From positions 62,001-126,000 of the forward strand of contig JBEKIJ010000015.1 of assembly GCA_050011815.1 (NCBI GenBank): DNA of 64,000 nt. The letters run 5' to 3'. The stretch is from Chersky-840 sp050011815 (GTDB taxonomy: Bacteria > Actinomycetota > Acidimicrobiia > Acidimicrobiales > UBA8190). Shown here one piece after another: positions 26,297-35,034 of the stretch; positions within the stretch are counted from its first letter, which is position 1, and every line of letters begins with the position of its first letter. The notes under the pieces were generated by a model. The model saw nothing but the letters and a program-made list of their open reading frames with translations. It made no database searches and was not told the origin of the DNA. The position numbers and the translations under genes are program-made.

Positions 26297-26752
26297 ATGG
26301 ATCTGGTTGGAGTGCTGAGCGCGGCGCACGATGACTGTCTTCAAGAGGCCTCGGACGCCCTGGGGCGGGCTCACCTCAAGCACTACGAACTGGCTGGTCC
26401 CGAGTTGTCTCGTCGGCGTCTCGATGACCTCTTCGACCTGGTCCTCGAGTGTCTGGCCAAGAAGACGCTCGGACCGATCTGTGAGTATGGCCAACGTGTC
26501 GCCGAGGAGCGCTTCGACGCCGGGTTTGGTATCGCCGAGGTGCAGAGCGCGTTCAACGTCCTGGAGGAGGCGATCTGGCATGTCGTCCTGGCTCAACTCC
26601 CCGCCGATGACCTTCTCGAGGCCGCGGGGTTGATCGGGACCATTCTCGGAGCGGGGAAGGACGCGCTGGCGCGAGCGTGGGTGTCTCTGGCGACGAGCCA
26701 GCACGTCTCCTCGCTCGATCTGACCGCTCTCTTCGAGGGTGCGGCTACCTGA
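26297..26752 (+). CDS. RsbRD N-terminal-domain-like protein
   Basis: Encodes 151 aa, apparently all helical. The segment GQRVAEERFDAGFGIAEVQSA followed by a hydrophobic helix resembles the RsbRD N-terminal (globin-like stressosome) fold, in which a variable sensor domain precedes a STAS domain. No STAS domain is present. It could be a stand-alone sensor or partner for the adjacent aldehyde dehydrogenase operon. GAGGAGTAGAGG lies just before the ATG. Assignment is by pattern only. Confidence 0.6.
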   Translation: MDLVGVLSAAHDDCLQEASDALGRAHLKHYELAGPELSRRRLDDLFDLVLECLAKKTLGPICEYGQRVAEERFDAGFGIAEVQSAFNVLEEAIWHVVLAQLPADDLLEAAGLIGTILGAGKDALARAWVSLATSQHVSSLDLTALFEGAAT

Positions 26753-27067
26753 GACCGAGCGCGGCCCGCAGTGTCGAGCCGCCCATCGCCGCAGCTGACG
26801 CCGCAGCTGTCCGGGACTCGACGCCCCGGGTCCGATCACGGACTGTGAGGGCCGACAGGACCGCAGCGCTGAGAGCGGAGGTCATCTGGGTGAGGACAGT
26901 GGGTGCTCCGCTTCAACAGCCCACGAACGGACCTTTGGCCCTGTTGGCGCAGAAGCGCCGTTCGTATCCTCGAAACAGAGCACGACGACATCGTTGCTCC
27001 GGGTGGGCCACCGAGAATGCCGGCTCACCAGCACCGGGAAGACTCGATTGCGAGTATGGAGACGATG
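26753..27067. promoter_or_regulatory. Promoter region of the aldehyde dehydrogenase operon
   Basis: No convincing gene. Contains the DosR-box-like site at 26929-26944, about 124-139 bp before the aldehyde dehydrogenase start. Confidence 0.45.
26929..26944. promoter_or_regulatory. DosR-box-like site upstream of aldehyde dehydrogenase
   Basis: GGACCTTTGGCCCTGT, the closest copy to the window consensus. It shares 13 consecutive bases (GACCTTTGGCCCT) with the minus-strand reading of 20401-20416. Confidence 0.55.
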
Positions 27068-28633
27068 ATGGCCATTACAGAAGAAACGGTAACTGCAGGA
27101 ACGACAGCTGACGGCACGTTCGTGGCGCCCGGGCAACCCGGCAGCCTGGTAGACGTAAAGCCCCGTTACGAGAACTTTGTCGGTGGGCACTGGGTGGCCC
27201 CGGTCATGGGCACCTATATGAAGAACATCAGCCCGGTCACCGGCCAGCCCTTCACCGAGGTGGCCAGATCCACTTCCGAAGACGTCGAGCTCGCCCTCGA
27301 CGCCGCACACGCCGCCAAGGACGCCTGGGGCGAGACGTCCCTTCCCGAACGCGCTGCGGTGTTGAACGCCATCGCCGACGCCATCGAGTCCAACCTCACC
27401 ATGCTGGCGGTGGCTGAGAGTTGGGAAAATGGCAAACCCGTGCGCGAGACGCTGGCCGCCGATATCCCCCTTGCCGTCGACCATTTCCGGTACTTCGCCG
27501 GAGCCACCCGCTCGCTCGAAGGCCGCTCCACCGAGATCGACAAGGACACGGTCGCGTATCACTTCCACGAGCCACTGGGCGTCGTGGGACAGATCATCCC
27601 GTTCAACTTCCCGATCCTGATGGCGGCGTGGAAGATCGCCCCTGCTTTGGCAGCCGGTAACTGCACCGTCGTCAAGCCAGCGTCGCCCACACCTTGGTCG
27701 ATCCTGAAGTTGGCTGAGGTGATCCAGAACGTCGTCCCTCCCGGCGTCATCAACATCGTGACCGGCCCCGGAGGTGAGATCGGCAAGGCGCTGGCCTCGA
27801 GCCCGCGCATCGCCAAGATCGGCTTCACTGGCGAGACCACCACGGGACGCCTGATCATGCAGTACGCGGCCGAGAACCTGATCCCCTCGACGGTCGAGCT
27901 CGGCGGCAAGTCTCCAAACGTCTTCTTCGCCGACGTGATGGACGAGGACGACGAGTTCCTGGACAAGGCCATCGAAGGTTTGGTTCTCTACGCATTCAAC
28001 AAGGGCGAGGTGTGCACCTGCCCTTCCCGGGCGCTCGTCCAAGAGTCGATCTACGATAAGTTTGTGGCTCGCTGCCTGGACCGCATCCGCAAGATCACCC
28101 AGGGCAACCCCCTTGATCCCACCACGATGATTGGTGCTCAGAATTCGGCCCAGCAGCTGGAGAAGATCGAGGGTTACGTCGACATCGGCCGCCAAGAAGG
28201 CGCCGAAGTGCTGATCGGCGGCGAGCGGACTCACCTCGACGGCGAGCTCAAGGACGGGTACTACTACGAGCCAACGGTGCTCAAGGGCCACAACGGCATG
28301 CGCGTCTTCCAGGAGGAGATCTTCGGTCCCGTGCTGGCCATCACGACGTTCACGGACGAGGCCGACGCGGTGCGGATCGCCAACGACACCCTTTATGGCC
28401 TCGGTGCCGGAGTGTGGACCCGTAATGGGAACCGCGCCTACCGCATGGGCCGAGCCATCAAGGCAGGCCGGGTTTGGACGAACTGCTACCACCTCTACCC
28501 AGCCGGGGCCGCCTTCGGTGGCTACAAGATCTCCGGTGTCGGCCGCGAGAACCATCAGATGATGCTGGAGCACTACTCTCAGACCAAGAACCTCCTGGTG
28601 AGCTACAGCACCAAGCCGCTGGGGTTCTTCTAG
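27068..28633 (+). CDS. NAD+-dependent aldehyde dehydrogenase, ExaC/AldA-like
   Basis: Encodes 521 aa from the ATG at 27068 (MAITEETV), placed 6 bases after GGAG; the frame upstream lacks similarity. Oxidises acetaldehyde or related aldehydes. Visible: YENFVGGHWVAPV at the start; the NAD-binding FTGETTTGRLIMQYAAE; the general base Glu in TVELGGKSPNVFF; the catalytic Cys in NKGEVCTCPSRALVQE; EEIFGPVLAITTF; and a C-terminal FGGYKISGVGRENHQMMLEH. NKGEVCTCPSR and the DUF779 gene 28 bp downstream are both typical of the ExaC group used for ethanol/acetaldehyde metabolism. Confidence 0.95.
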   Translation: MAITEETVTAGTTADGTFVAPGQPGSLVDVKPRYENFVGGHWVAPVMGTYMKNISPVTGQPFTEVARSTSEDVELALDAAHAAKDAWGETSLPERAAVLNAIADAIESNLTMLAVAESWENGKPVRETLAADIPLAVDHFRYFAGATRSLEGRSTEIDKDTVAYHFHEPLGVVGQIIPFNFPILMAAWKIAPALAAGNCTVVKPASPTPWSILKLAEVIQNVVPPGVINIVTGPGGEIGKALASSPRIAKIGFTGETTTGRLIMQYAAENLIPSTVELGGKSPNVFFADVMDEDDEFLDKAIEGLVLYAFNKGEVCTCPSRALVQESIYDKFVARCLDRIRKITQGNPLDPTTMIGAQNSAQQLEKIEGYVDIGRQEGAEVLIGGERTHLDGELKDGYYYEPTVLKGHNGMRVFQEEIFGPVLAITTFTDEADAVRIANDTLYGLGAGVWTRNGNRAYRMGRAIKAGRVWTNCYHLYPAGAAFGGYKISGVGRENHQMMLEHYSQTKNLLVSYSTKPLGFF

Positions 28634-28661
28634 AGGACCTGAGGCGGATGAGGCGCTCAAG

Positions 28662-29051
28662 ATGGACGAGTCAGGCGTTGAACAACGTGAAGCGGTAGCC
28701 CGAGTTGTCGCCACACCGGCGGCGCTCGAGGCCATCGCCCAGCTCGTGGCCCAGCGGGGCCCGGTCATGTTCTTCCAATCCGGCGGGTGCTGCGACGGCA
28801 GCATGCCCATGTGCTTTGCCGACGGGGAGTTCGTCATCGGGAGTCACGACATCCGATTAGGTGAAGTTGGTGGCTGCCCCTTCTATATGGACCCCCGGCA
28901 GTTCAACGTGTGGAAACACACCCAGCTCATCTTGGACGTGAGTATCGGAGAGCCGGAGGGGTTCTCGCTGGCCGCCGGTGAGGATCGCCATTTCATCATC
29001 CGCTCCAAGGTCTTCAACGCGGACGACCAGACTGTGCTGAACGACGTTTGA
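28662..29051 (+). CDS. DUF779 protein, aldehyde dehydrogenase partner
   Basis: Encodes 129 aa. The FFQSGGCCDGSMPMCF segment (about residues 37-52) and IGSHDIRLGEVGGCPFYMDP are the DUF779 core, with several Cys that may bind a metal. DUF779 genes very often follow ExaC-type aldehyde dehydrogenases, as here, so the two likely act together. Biochemical role not known to me. Confidence 0.9.
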   Translation: MDESGVEQREAVARVVATPAALEAIAQLVAQRGPVMFFQSGGCCDGSMPMCFADGEFVIGSHDIRLGEVGGCPFYMDPRQFNVWKHTQLILDVSIGEPEGFSLAAGEDRHFIIRSKVFNADDQTVLNDV

Positions 29052-29098
29052 CGATCCACGGCTGATCAACGTGGCACACCCGGACAGGGATGTGACAG

Positions 29099-29380
29099 AT
29101 GCCTACGGAGAGACGCAAGACGATGACCCCTGAAATCGAAAAGCCCGAAGCGGACGTGGCCGAACAAGCTCAACCGGTCGCAAGCAACTCAGCCGAAAGG
29201 ATCAGGGCATCTTCCGACAGTCGGGGGGAGTTGCCCTTGGCCGACATGGTGGAACAGTCGACTCCGATCACCGAAGTCCAGGCTCTGCGATCGACGGCGA
29301 TTCGGGACGAGGGCTCTGAGGCGGACCGGGCCGAGCAATCCGTCGAGGTGCCCATCGATGAGGACGAGGCGGATCGTTGA
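29099..29380 (+). CDS. Acidic small protein with repeated AD-x-x-EQ motifs
   Basis: Encodes 93 aa, strongly acidic and probably disordered. Three copies of a short motif are visible: ADVAEQAQPV (residues 19-28), ADMVEQSTPI (about 48-57) and ADRAEQSVEVPIDEDEADR at the end. Similar short repeat proteins ending in an acidic tail occur in many actinobacteria without known function. An in-frame ATG at 29123 is an alternative start. Confidence 0.65.
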   Translation: MPTERRKTMTPEIEKPEADVAEQAQPVASNSAERIRASSDSRGELPLADMVEQSTPITEVQALRSTAIRDEGSEADRAEQSVEVPIDEDEADR

Positions 29381-29588
29381 CGGGAGGACTCCGCTAAGGA
29401 CGGGGCACCGGCTGCGATGTCCGTGCCCGATCGAAAGCTCGATACCACAGGGAATCTCGTACCGTCGACCGCCGACGGGGAGCACTCGGGACTCGTTTCG
29501 CATGTCAGGCGCCCCTTCCCATCCTCCACGACGACCAAAGTCTCTTTCCCCTGTCCGCTTCGGCCGCCTTGTCTACCGTCGCCCAACA

Positions 29589-29615
29589 GAGAAGTGGTTC
29601 GCGGTGCCACTTCTC
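29589..29615. terminator. 9-bp perfect inverted repeat between the acidic-protein gene and the hydrogenase operon
   Basis: GAGAAGTGG (29589-29597) and CCACTTCTC (29607-29615) pair perfectly around a 9-base spacer. There is no T-tract. It could terminate the upstream transcript or act as an operator. Confidence 0.35.
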
Positions 29616-29748
29616 CGGTGGCGCGGCCTGGTTTCACCCCAGAGGCCCTCGACTCGCTCCCTGACAGCCGGACCGGGCACCCCAGGACGTCACTAGCGGC
29701 CCCTCGGGGCGCAGCTCCCCGGACCAGCCAGGGGGTGCCAGGATGGGG

Positions 29749-29764
29749 TGACCTCCGGCCCTGT
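29749..29764. promoter_or_regulatory. DosR-box-like site upstream of the hydrogenase operon
   Basis: TGACCTCCGGCCCTGT, about 33-48 bp before the GTG of hyhB. It matches the 20401 site (minus strand) at 12 of 16 positions. The group 3b hydrogenase of M. smegmatis is known to be under DosR control in hypoxia. Confidence 0.5.
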
Positions 29765-29796
29765 CGTCGTAGACCCAGAGGTCCTACCATTCAACC

Positions 29797-30948
29797 GTGG
29801 ACATCGGAGATGCCGCGGTAATCGATGCCCGTGGCCTCGACATGCTCATCACGGTGCTGTCCGAATCGGGATACGACACCAGGGGCCCGATCGTCCGCGA
29901 CGGCGCCATCATGCCCGGGCCGGTGACCGGCGTCTCCGACCTACCCGCCGGCTATCGAGATGCACAGGCCCCGGGGCACTATCGGCTCGAGCACAAAGGC
30001 GACAGCGCGTTGTTCGCGTGGGCCGTGGGGCCGGGCTCCTGGAAGGCCGAGTTCTTCCCACCCACCCAGGAGCTGTGGCGCGCCACGGTGGACGGTGCGA
30101 TCAGCTTCACCGAGCCCGACCATCACGCCGAGCCGATGGCGATCATCGGCGCCCGCCCGTGTGAGGTCGCTGCCTTGGACGTGCTCGACCGGGTGCTGAG
30201 CAGCGGCGCGGCTTCCGACCCGCGCTACTCGGCACGGCGGGATGGGGCGTTCATCGTGACGGCGGAGTGCGGGACCCCCGCCGCAACCTGCTTCTGCACA
30301 TCGATGGGAACCGGGCCCGGAGCAGACACGGGGTTCGATCTGGCGCTCACCGAACTCGGCGATGGTGAGAATCAACGCTATGTCGTCCGAATTGGCACTG
30401 AACGCGGCGCCGAGGTCCTGTCGCAGCTCCCCACCGTTGCCGTCGCCGCCGCGGACCTCGACGCCCGGCAAGAGATTCTCGAATCGGCTTCCGGCGCCAT
30501 GAAGAGAGAGCTCCGGACAGAAGGGTTACCCGCCCTGTTGGCCCGCAACCTCGACCACCCGCAATGGGAGGCGGTGGCAGACCGGTGCTTGGCCTGTGGG
30601 AATTGCACGCTGGTCTGCCCCACCTGCTTCTGCAGCGACGTCCACGACACGACGTCGCTGACCGGTGAGGTCTCGCGCCAGCGGTCCTGGGCGTCGTGCT
30701 TCGACCTCGACCACTCCTACCTGCACGGTGGGCCCGTTCGCGCTTCCACCTCCTCGCGTTACCGCCAATGGCTGACCCACAAGCTGTCGACCTGGTGGGA
30801 CCAGTTCGGCACGTCGGGCTGTATTGGGTGCGGCCGGTGCATCGCGTGGTGCCCCGTCGGCATCGACCTCACCGAGGAAGTAGCCACCATCCAGCACAGC
30901 GACGGAGCCGTACGCGCCGGCTCATCGCCCGGAGAACCCGCTCCATGA
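29797..30948 (+). CDS. hyhB: Group 3b [NiFe]-hydrogenase (sulfhydrogenase) beta subunit, iron-sulfur
   Basis: Encodes 383 aa from GTG at 29797. The C-terminal third has two ferredoxin-type clusters: CLACGNCTLVCPTCFC (about residues 267-282) and CIGCGRCIAWCPVGIDLTE (about 345-363). A preceding GARPCEVAALDVLDRVL and CGTPAATCFCTSMGTGP are typical of the beta subunit of cytosolic 3b/3c hydrogenases. It relays electrons between the small subunit and the flavin subunit. First gene of a nine-gene operon with ATGA-type overlaps. Confidence 0.93.
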   Translation: MDIGDAAVIDARGLDMLITVLSESGYDTRGPIVRDGAIMPGPVTGVSDLPAGYRDAQAPGHYRLEHKGDSALFAWAVGPGSWKAEFFPPTQELWRATVDGAISFTEPDHHAEPMAIIGARPCEVAALDVLDRVLSSGAASDPRYSARRDGAFIVTAECGTPAATCFCTSMGTGPGADTGFDLALTELGDGENQRYVVRIGTERGAEVLSQLPTVAVAAADLDARQEILESASGAMKRELRTEGLPALLARNLDHPQWEAVADRCLACGNCTLVCPTCFCSDVHDTTSLTGEVSRQRSWASCFDLDHSYLHGGPVRASTSSRYRQWLTHKLSTWWDQFGTSGCIGCGRCIAWCPVGIDLTEEVATIQHSDGAVRAGSSPGEPAP

Positions 30949-31415
30949 CGACGACATTGGCCGAATTGGTATCGACGCATCCGCTTCTGGCCGGATTGCC
31001 GGGCCAAGCGATCGCCAGCGTCGCCGGATGCGCCCGGAACGTGTCGTTCCACCCGGGTGACCTGTTGCTGGCTGAGAGCGACCCCGCCGACACGTTTTAC
31101 CTGCTTCGCCGGGGCCGGGTCGCCATCGAGGTCTACTCGCCGGGGCAGGGGCCCATCGTCATCGAGACAGTCGGCCCCGGTGCCGTCGTCGGCTGGAGCT
31201 GGCTCGTTCCCCCCTACCGGTGGAACTTCGACGCCCGCGCCGTCGACGCCGTCGGGGCGGTGGCCGTCGACGGGGCATGTCTCAGGCAGAAGGCCGAGGC
31301 CGACCCCGAGCTCGGCTACGCGCTCATGCGGAGGGTGGCGTCGGTGCTCCTCGAACGCCTCCAGATGACCCGTCTTCGGCTCCTTGACCTCTACGGGACG
31401 GGCAGTGCTCGCTGA
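30945..31415 (+). CDS. Cyclic-nucleotide-binding (Crp-like sensor) domain protein, no DNA-binding domain
   Basis: Encodes 156 aa from the ATG at 30945, overlapping the hyhB stop. A single cNMP-binding beta-roll: FHPGDLLLAESDPADTFYLLRRG (residues about 37-59) then GPGAVVGWSWLVPPYRW and a closing helix. The usual PBC arginine region is altered, so nucleotide binding is uncertain. No helix-turn-helix follows. Such single-domain proteins occur inside actinobacterial 3b hydrogenase operons; the role may be allosteric or assembly-related. Confidence 0.85.
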   Translation: MTTTLAELVSTHPLLAGLPGQAIASVAGCARNVSFHPGDLLLAESDPADTFYLLRRGRVAIEVYSPGQGPIVIETVGPGAVVGWSWLVPPYRWNFDARAVDAVGAVAVDGACLRQKAEADPELGYALMRRVASVLLERLQMTRLRLLDLYGTGSAR

Positions 31416-32337
31416 TCCGGGCTGGACGGAACAGGACGGTTCTCACCTCGGCGGTCACGCCAGCCTCGGGATCATGACGCCGGTCCCCCACCGAGTCGTC
31501 GGCCGTCGCGACGAGACCGTCGACGTGGTGACCCTTCATCTGTCGCCGACGACCGGGGGCCACCTACGTCCGCGCTCGGGCCAGTTCAACATGCTCACGG
31601 CCTTCGGTGTCGGCGAAGCTGCGATCTCGGTGAGCGGTGCTCCGCATGAAGAAGGTCCGCTTCAGCACACCGTGCGCGACGTGGGCCCGGTCACCCACGC
31701 CTTGTGCCAGGCGCCAATCGGCGAGTTGGTCGGCGTCCGGGGCCCCTTCGGTACGGACTGGGGAGTCGGCACCCCCGACGGCGCCGGTGACGTCATCGAC
31801 GACGAATTGCCCGCGGACGGGCCGGGACCCGGCGACGTCGTCGTGGTGGCAGGCGGGATCGGCCTCGCCCCTTTGCGGGGCGCCGTCTACGAGCTGGTGG
31901 CCCGTCACGCGCGCCGAGGGGGGCGGGTCTTTGTCATCGTGGGCGCCCGCGATCCCTCGCAGATCATCTTCGGCAGGGACCTCGAGGCCTGGGCGGGCGG
32001 CGGCGCCCGGGTAGAGGTGACGGTCGACGTCTCTACACCGGAGTGGGCCGGCCATGTCGGGCTCGTGACGTCGCTGCTCAACGATGCCGGGTTCGACCCT
32101 GTCGGAGCGACGGCGCTCGTGTGCGGGCCCGAGATCATGATGCGCTTCACCGCCCGTTCCCTGGTTGACGGCGGCGTCGATCCCCGCTGCATCCGGGTGT
32201 CGTTGGAGCGCAACATGCAATGCGGTGTGGCGTGGTGCGGCCATTGTCAGCTCGGCCCCTTCTTGTTGTGCCGTGACGGCCCGATCCTGCCCTATGCGGG
32301 TGCGGTGGCCCACCTGCTGACCCAGCGCGAACGATGA
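31405..32337 (+). CDS. hyhG: Group 3b hydrogenase gamma subunit, FAD/NAD(P)-binding
   Basis: Encodes 310 aa from GTG at 31405; ATGs at 31384 and 31474 are alternatives. A ferredoxin-NADP reductase-type fold: flavin-side RSGQFNMLTAFGVGEAAISV, NAD(P)-binding VVVVAGGIGLAPLRGAVYEL, VIVGARDPSQIIFGRDLEAW, and ALVCGPEIMMRF. The C-terminal [2Fe-2S] motif is MQCGVAWCGHCQLGP...C. It links the hydrogenase to NAD(P)H. It overlaps hyhS by 4 bp (ATGA). Confidence 0.93.
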   Translation: MLADPGWTEQDGSHLGGHASLGIMTPVPHRVVGRRDETVDVVTLHLSPTTGGHLRPRSGQFNMLTAFGVGEAAISVSGAPHEEGPLQHTVRDVGPVTHALCQAPIGELVGVRGPFGTDWGVGTPDGAGDVIDDELPADGPGPGDVVVVAGGIGLAPLRGAVYELVARHARRGGRVFVIVGARDPSQIIFGRDLEAWAGGGARVEVTVDVSTPEWAGHVGLVTSLLNDAGFDPVGATALVCGPEIMMRFTARSLVDGGVDPRCIRVSLERNMQCGVAWCGHCQLGPFLLCRDGPILPYAGAVAHLLTQRER

Positions 32338-33221
32338 CCGAACCGATCGCGTCCCGACCAGGCGACGACGTGTCCACCTCGGCGCCAGACGCCGACCCAC
32401 GACCAACACTGGCCGTATGGAAGTTCGCGTCTTGTGACGGCTGCCAACTCAGCCTGCTCGACTGCGAAGATGAGCTCTTGAGCCTGGCCGACGCGGTCCA
32501 CATCGCGCACTTCACCGAGATGTCGCGCGCCACCATCACGGGGCCTTACGACGTCTCGTTGGTGGAGGGCTCGATCACCACTTCTGCCGATGCCCGCCGG
32601 ATCAGGCAGATCAGAGACAGCTCGCGCCGCCTGGTGACGATCGGGGCGTGCGCCACCGCCGGTGGGATCCAGGGACTGCGCAATTTCGCTGCCTCGGGCG
32701 AGTATGTCCGGACCGTGTACGCCCATCCCGAGTACATCTCGTCGCTCGACACCTCCACCCCGATCGCCGAGCACGTCGAGGTGGACTTCGAGCTTCACGG
32801 TTGCCCGATCGACCGCCACCAATTGCTCGAGGTGATCACCGCCACCCTGGCCGGGCGACGTCCGGTCATCGCCGGACACTCGGTGTGCCAGGAGTGCAAG
32901 GGCCGCGGCACCGTGTGCCTGCTCGTGAGTGAGGGAATCGCCTGCCTCGGTCCGGTGACCAGGACCGGATGCGGTGCCCTGTGCCCCACCGTCGGACGGG
33001 GATGCTTCGGGTGTTTCGGTCCCGCCGAGACCACGAACACGCCCTCGCTCGCAGCCCACCTTCGCCGCCAGGGCATGGCTGCGGTCGACGTGTCTCGGCT
33101 GTTTCGCACCTTCAATGCCTCGGCGCCGGCCTTCCTCGACGAGTCCGTGGCCCAGGGGGGTTCACTCCCCGTGACCCGACGCGTCGCCTTTGGCGCCGAC
33201 GACCCGGAGGAGGTCTCATGA
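32334..33221 (+). CDS. hyhS: Group 3b [NiFe]-hydrogenase small (delta) subunit
   Basis: Encodes 295 aa. Proximal cluster ligands are in FASCDGCQLSLLDCEDEL (C34, C37); IGACATAGGIQG and LHGCPIDRHQLLEVI follow. Further Cys appear in CQECKGRGTVC, CLGPVTRTGCGALCPTVGRG and CFGCFGP. There is no twin-arginine signal, so the enzyme is cytoplasmic, as expected for group 3. The first about 25 residues are a poorly conserved extension. Confidence 0.94.
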   Translation: MTEPIASRPGDDVSTSAPDADPRPTLAVWKFASCDGCQLSLLDCEDELLSLADAVHIAHFTEMSRATITGPYDVSLVEGSITTSADARRIRQIRDSSRRLVTIGACATAGGIQGLRNFAASGEYVRTVYAHPEYISSLDTSTPIAEHVEVDFELHGCPIDRHQLLEVITATLAGRRPVIAGHSVCQECKGRGTVCLLVSEGIACLGPVTRTGCGALCPTVGRGCFGCFGPAETTNTPSLAAHLRRQGMAAVDVSRLFRTFNASAPAFLDESVAQGGSLPVTRRVAFGADDPEEVS

Positions 33222-34522
33222 CCCACGGGTCGCACCCGCCGCGGGTCATCAGCGTCGAGGGTCTGTCGCGAGTCGAAGGGGAGGGCTCGCTCCGGGTCGA
33301 AGTCCGCGACGGGACCGTCATGGACGTTGCCCTCGAGATTTTCGAGCCACCCCGATACTTCGAGGCCCTGCTCGTCGGGCGGCACTTCACCGAGGCTCCG
33401 GATATCACGGCCCGGATCTGCGGGATCTGCCCGGTGGCCTACCAGATGAGCGCGTGTGCCGCCATGGAGGACGCCTGTGGCGTGACGGTCGACGAACATG
33501 TCGGTCGCCTGCGGCGGCTCTTGTACTGCGGGGAGTGGATCCAGAGCCACGCCCTGCATATCTACCTCCTCCACGCGCCCGACTTCCTCGGTTGCGCCGA
33601 CGCGGTGGAGCTGGCCCAGCGCGACCGGGTGGCGGTGGAGCGGGGCCTGCAGATCAAGCGGACGGGCAACCTGGTCATGGAGACCGTGGGCGGCCGGGCC
33701 GTGCACCCGGTCAACGTCCGGGTCGGCGGCTTCTACCGGGCCCCGGACCCGGCATCGGTGAGGGCCCTGATCGAGCCGCTTCGTCGGGCGCGCGACGCCG
33801 CACTCACCACCGTCGAGTGGGTGGCGGGCTTCGAGTTCCCCGATGTGACCGGCGACTACCGCTTTGTGGCGCTGCGCGATGGGGACCGGTATGCCATCGA
33901 GCGGGGCAGACCCGCGTCCTCCGATGGCCTCGACGTGAGCCCAGCCGAGTTCGCCGACCTCGTGGTCGAGGAGCACGTCGCCCGGTCCACCGCCCTCCAT
34001 GCCCGCCTGGAAGGAAAGGACCCCTACCTCACGGGGCCCTTGGCCCGCTACGCGCTCAATGGCGGGAAGCTCTCCCCTATGGCCGCTGAGGCGGCGGGGC
34101 GAGCCGGCCTGAGCCCGGTCTGCACCAACCCGTTCCAGAGCGTCGTGGTGCGAGCCGTCGAGCTTGTGTTGGCGTGCGACGAGGCGCTGTCGCTGGCTGA
34201 GTCCTACACGCCGCCCGACCCCCCCGCCCTGACGTTGACACCACGGGCGGGCGTGGGCACCGGTGCCACCGAGGCGCCTCGAGGCCTGCTGTTCCACCAG
34301 TACGAGATCGACGGCTCCGGCATAATCCGGTGGGCTCGGATTGTGCCGCCCACGTCTCAGAACCAGCTCACCATCGAAGCGGATCTGCGTCGTGTGGCCC
34401 AGGATGCCATCGAGCTGGGGGATGACGAACTGCGGTGGCGCTGCGAGCAGTCGGTTCGCAACCACGATCCCTGCATCTCGTGTGCCGCGCACTTCCTCGA
34501 CATCAAGGTCGTGCCGTCGTGA
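33218..34522 (+). CDS. hyhL: Group 3b [NiFe]-hydrogenase large (alpha) subunit
   Basis: Encodes 434 aa from the ATG at 33218, with GGAGGAGG upstream and overlap with hyhS. Ni ligands: L1 motif RICGICP (C68, C71) and L2 motif DPCISCAAH (C419, C422, H425). Nine residues (FLDIKVVPS) follow the His; a C-terminal stretch like this is what the maturation protease encoded next would trim. GLSRVEGEGSLRVEV is the usual N-terminal signature. All catalytic Cys are present, so the enzyme looks functional. In related organisms it evolves or consumes H2 with NAD(P)(H). Confidence 0.96.
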   Translation: MTHGSHPPRVISVEGLSRVEGEGSLRVEVRDGTVMDVALEIFEPPRYFEALLVGRHFTEAPDITARICGICPVAYQMSACAAMEDACGVTVDEHVGRLRRLLYCGEWIQSHALHIYLLHAPDFLGCADAVELAQRDRVAVERGLQIKRTGNLVMETVGGRAVHPVNVRVGGFYRAPDPASVRALIEPLRRARDAALTTVEWVAGFEFPDVTGDYRFVALRDGDRYAIERGRPASSDGLDVSPAEFADLVVEEHVARSTALHARLEGKDPYLTGPLARYALNGGKLSPMAAEAAGRAGLSPVCTNPFQSVVVRAVELVLACDEALSLAESYTPPDPPALTLTPRAGVGTGATEAPRGLLFHQYEIDGSGIIRWARIVPPTSQNQLTIEADLRRVAQDAIELGDDELRWRCEQSVRNHDPCISCAAHFLDIKVVPS

Positions 34523-35034
34523 GCGAGGACGGGCCGAGCACCGTGGTCTGTGGGCACGAGCCCCGGACGCGCCCCCGAGTCGTCGTGGCGGGCATGGGGA
34601 GCGAGTACCGGCGCGACGACGGGGCGGGCCCCGTGGTGGCCGCTCGCATCGTCGAGGAAGCCCCCACGACCCACGACGTCGGTCCCGTCGTCGACCCGCT
34701 CGACCTGCTGGGACGCTGGGACCACGCCGATCTGGCCATCGTCATCGACGCCATGTGCTCAGGAGCGCCCCCCGGGACGGTGCGGGTGCTCGAGCTCACC
34801 GGGACGACGGTGACCGCGAGCCCGGGTGTGACGAGCACCCACGGGATCAGCCTGTTGGGAGCGCTGCGGTTGGCCCAGGCCGTCGACCAGGCACCGGGCC
34901 GCGTCGTCGCGGTCGGCATCGAAGGCGACGATTTCGGGAAGGGCCTGGGCCTCAGCCCGGCCGTCGACGCCGCCATCCCCGTGGCGGTTCGAAAGGTTGT
35001 CGACCTGATCAAGGAGGTCCAGGCATGTGCATGA
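34519..35034 (+). CDS. [NiFe]-hydrogenase maturation protease (HycI/HybD family)
   Basis: Encodes 171 aa from GTG at 34519 (GTGA overlap). VAGMGSEYRRDDGAGPVVA fits the GxGNxxxxDDGxG motif, with Ser for the usual Asn. VIDAMCSGAPPGTV supplies the second metal-side acidic residue and THGISLLGALRLA the conserved His. It cleaves the C-terminal extension of the large subunit after Ni insertion. Confidence 0.9.
   Translation: MSEDGPSTVVCGHEPRTRPRVVVAGMGSEYRRDDGAGPVVAARIVEEAPTTHDVGPVVDPLDLLGRWDHADLAIVIDAMCSGAPPGTVRVLELTGTTVTASPGVTSTHGISLLGALRLAQAVDQAPGRVVAVGIEGDDFGKGLGLSPAVDAAIPVAVRKVVDLIKEVQACA

Larger units (their letters stand above)
29381..29796. promoter_or_regulatory. Region upstream of the hydrogenase operon
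   Basis: About 415 bp without a convincing gene. Contains a 9-bp perfect hairpin (29589-29615) and a DosR-box-like site (29749-29764). Confidence 0.45.

Noticed and set aside
26882..28837. 651-codon minus-strand frame opposite the aldehyde dehydrogenase
   Set aside because: The sense strand encodes a full aldehyde dehydrogenase with all catalytic residues.
29381..29796. Short overlapping frames between the acidic protein and hyhB
   Set aside because: Low-information Arg/Pro/Ser-rich translations; better explained as regulatory DNA.
32795..34492. 565-codon minus-strand frame across hyhS/hyhL
   Set aside because: Shadow of the hydrogenase subunits, which carry all metal ligands.
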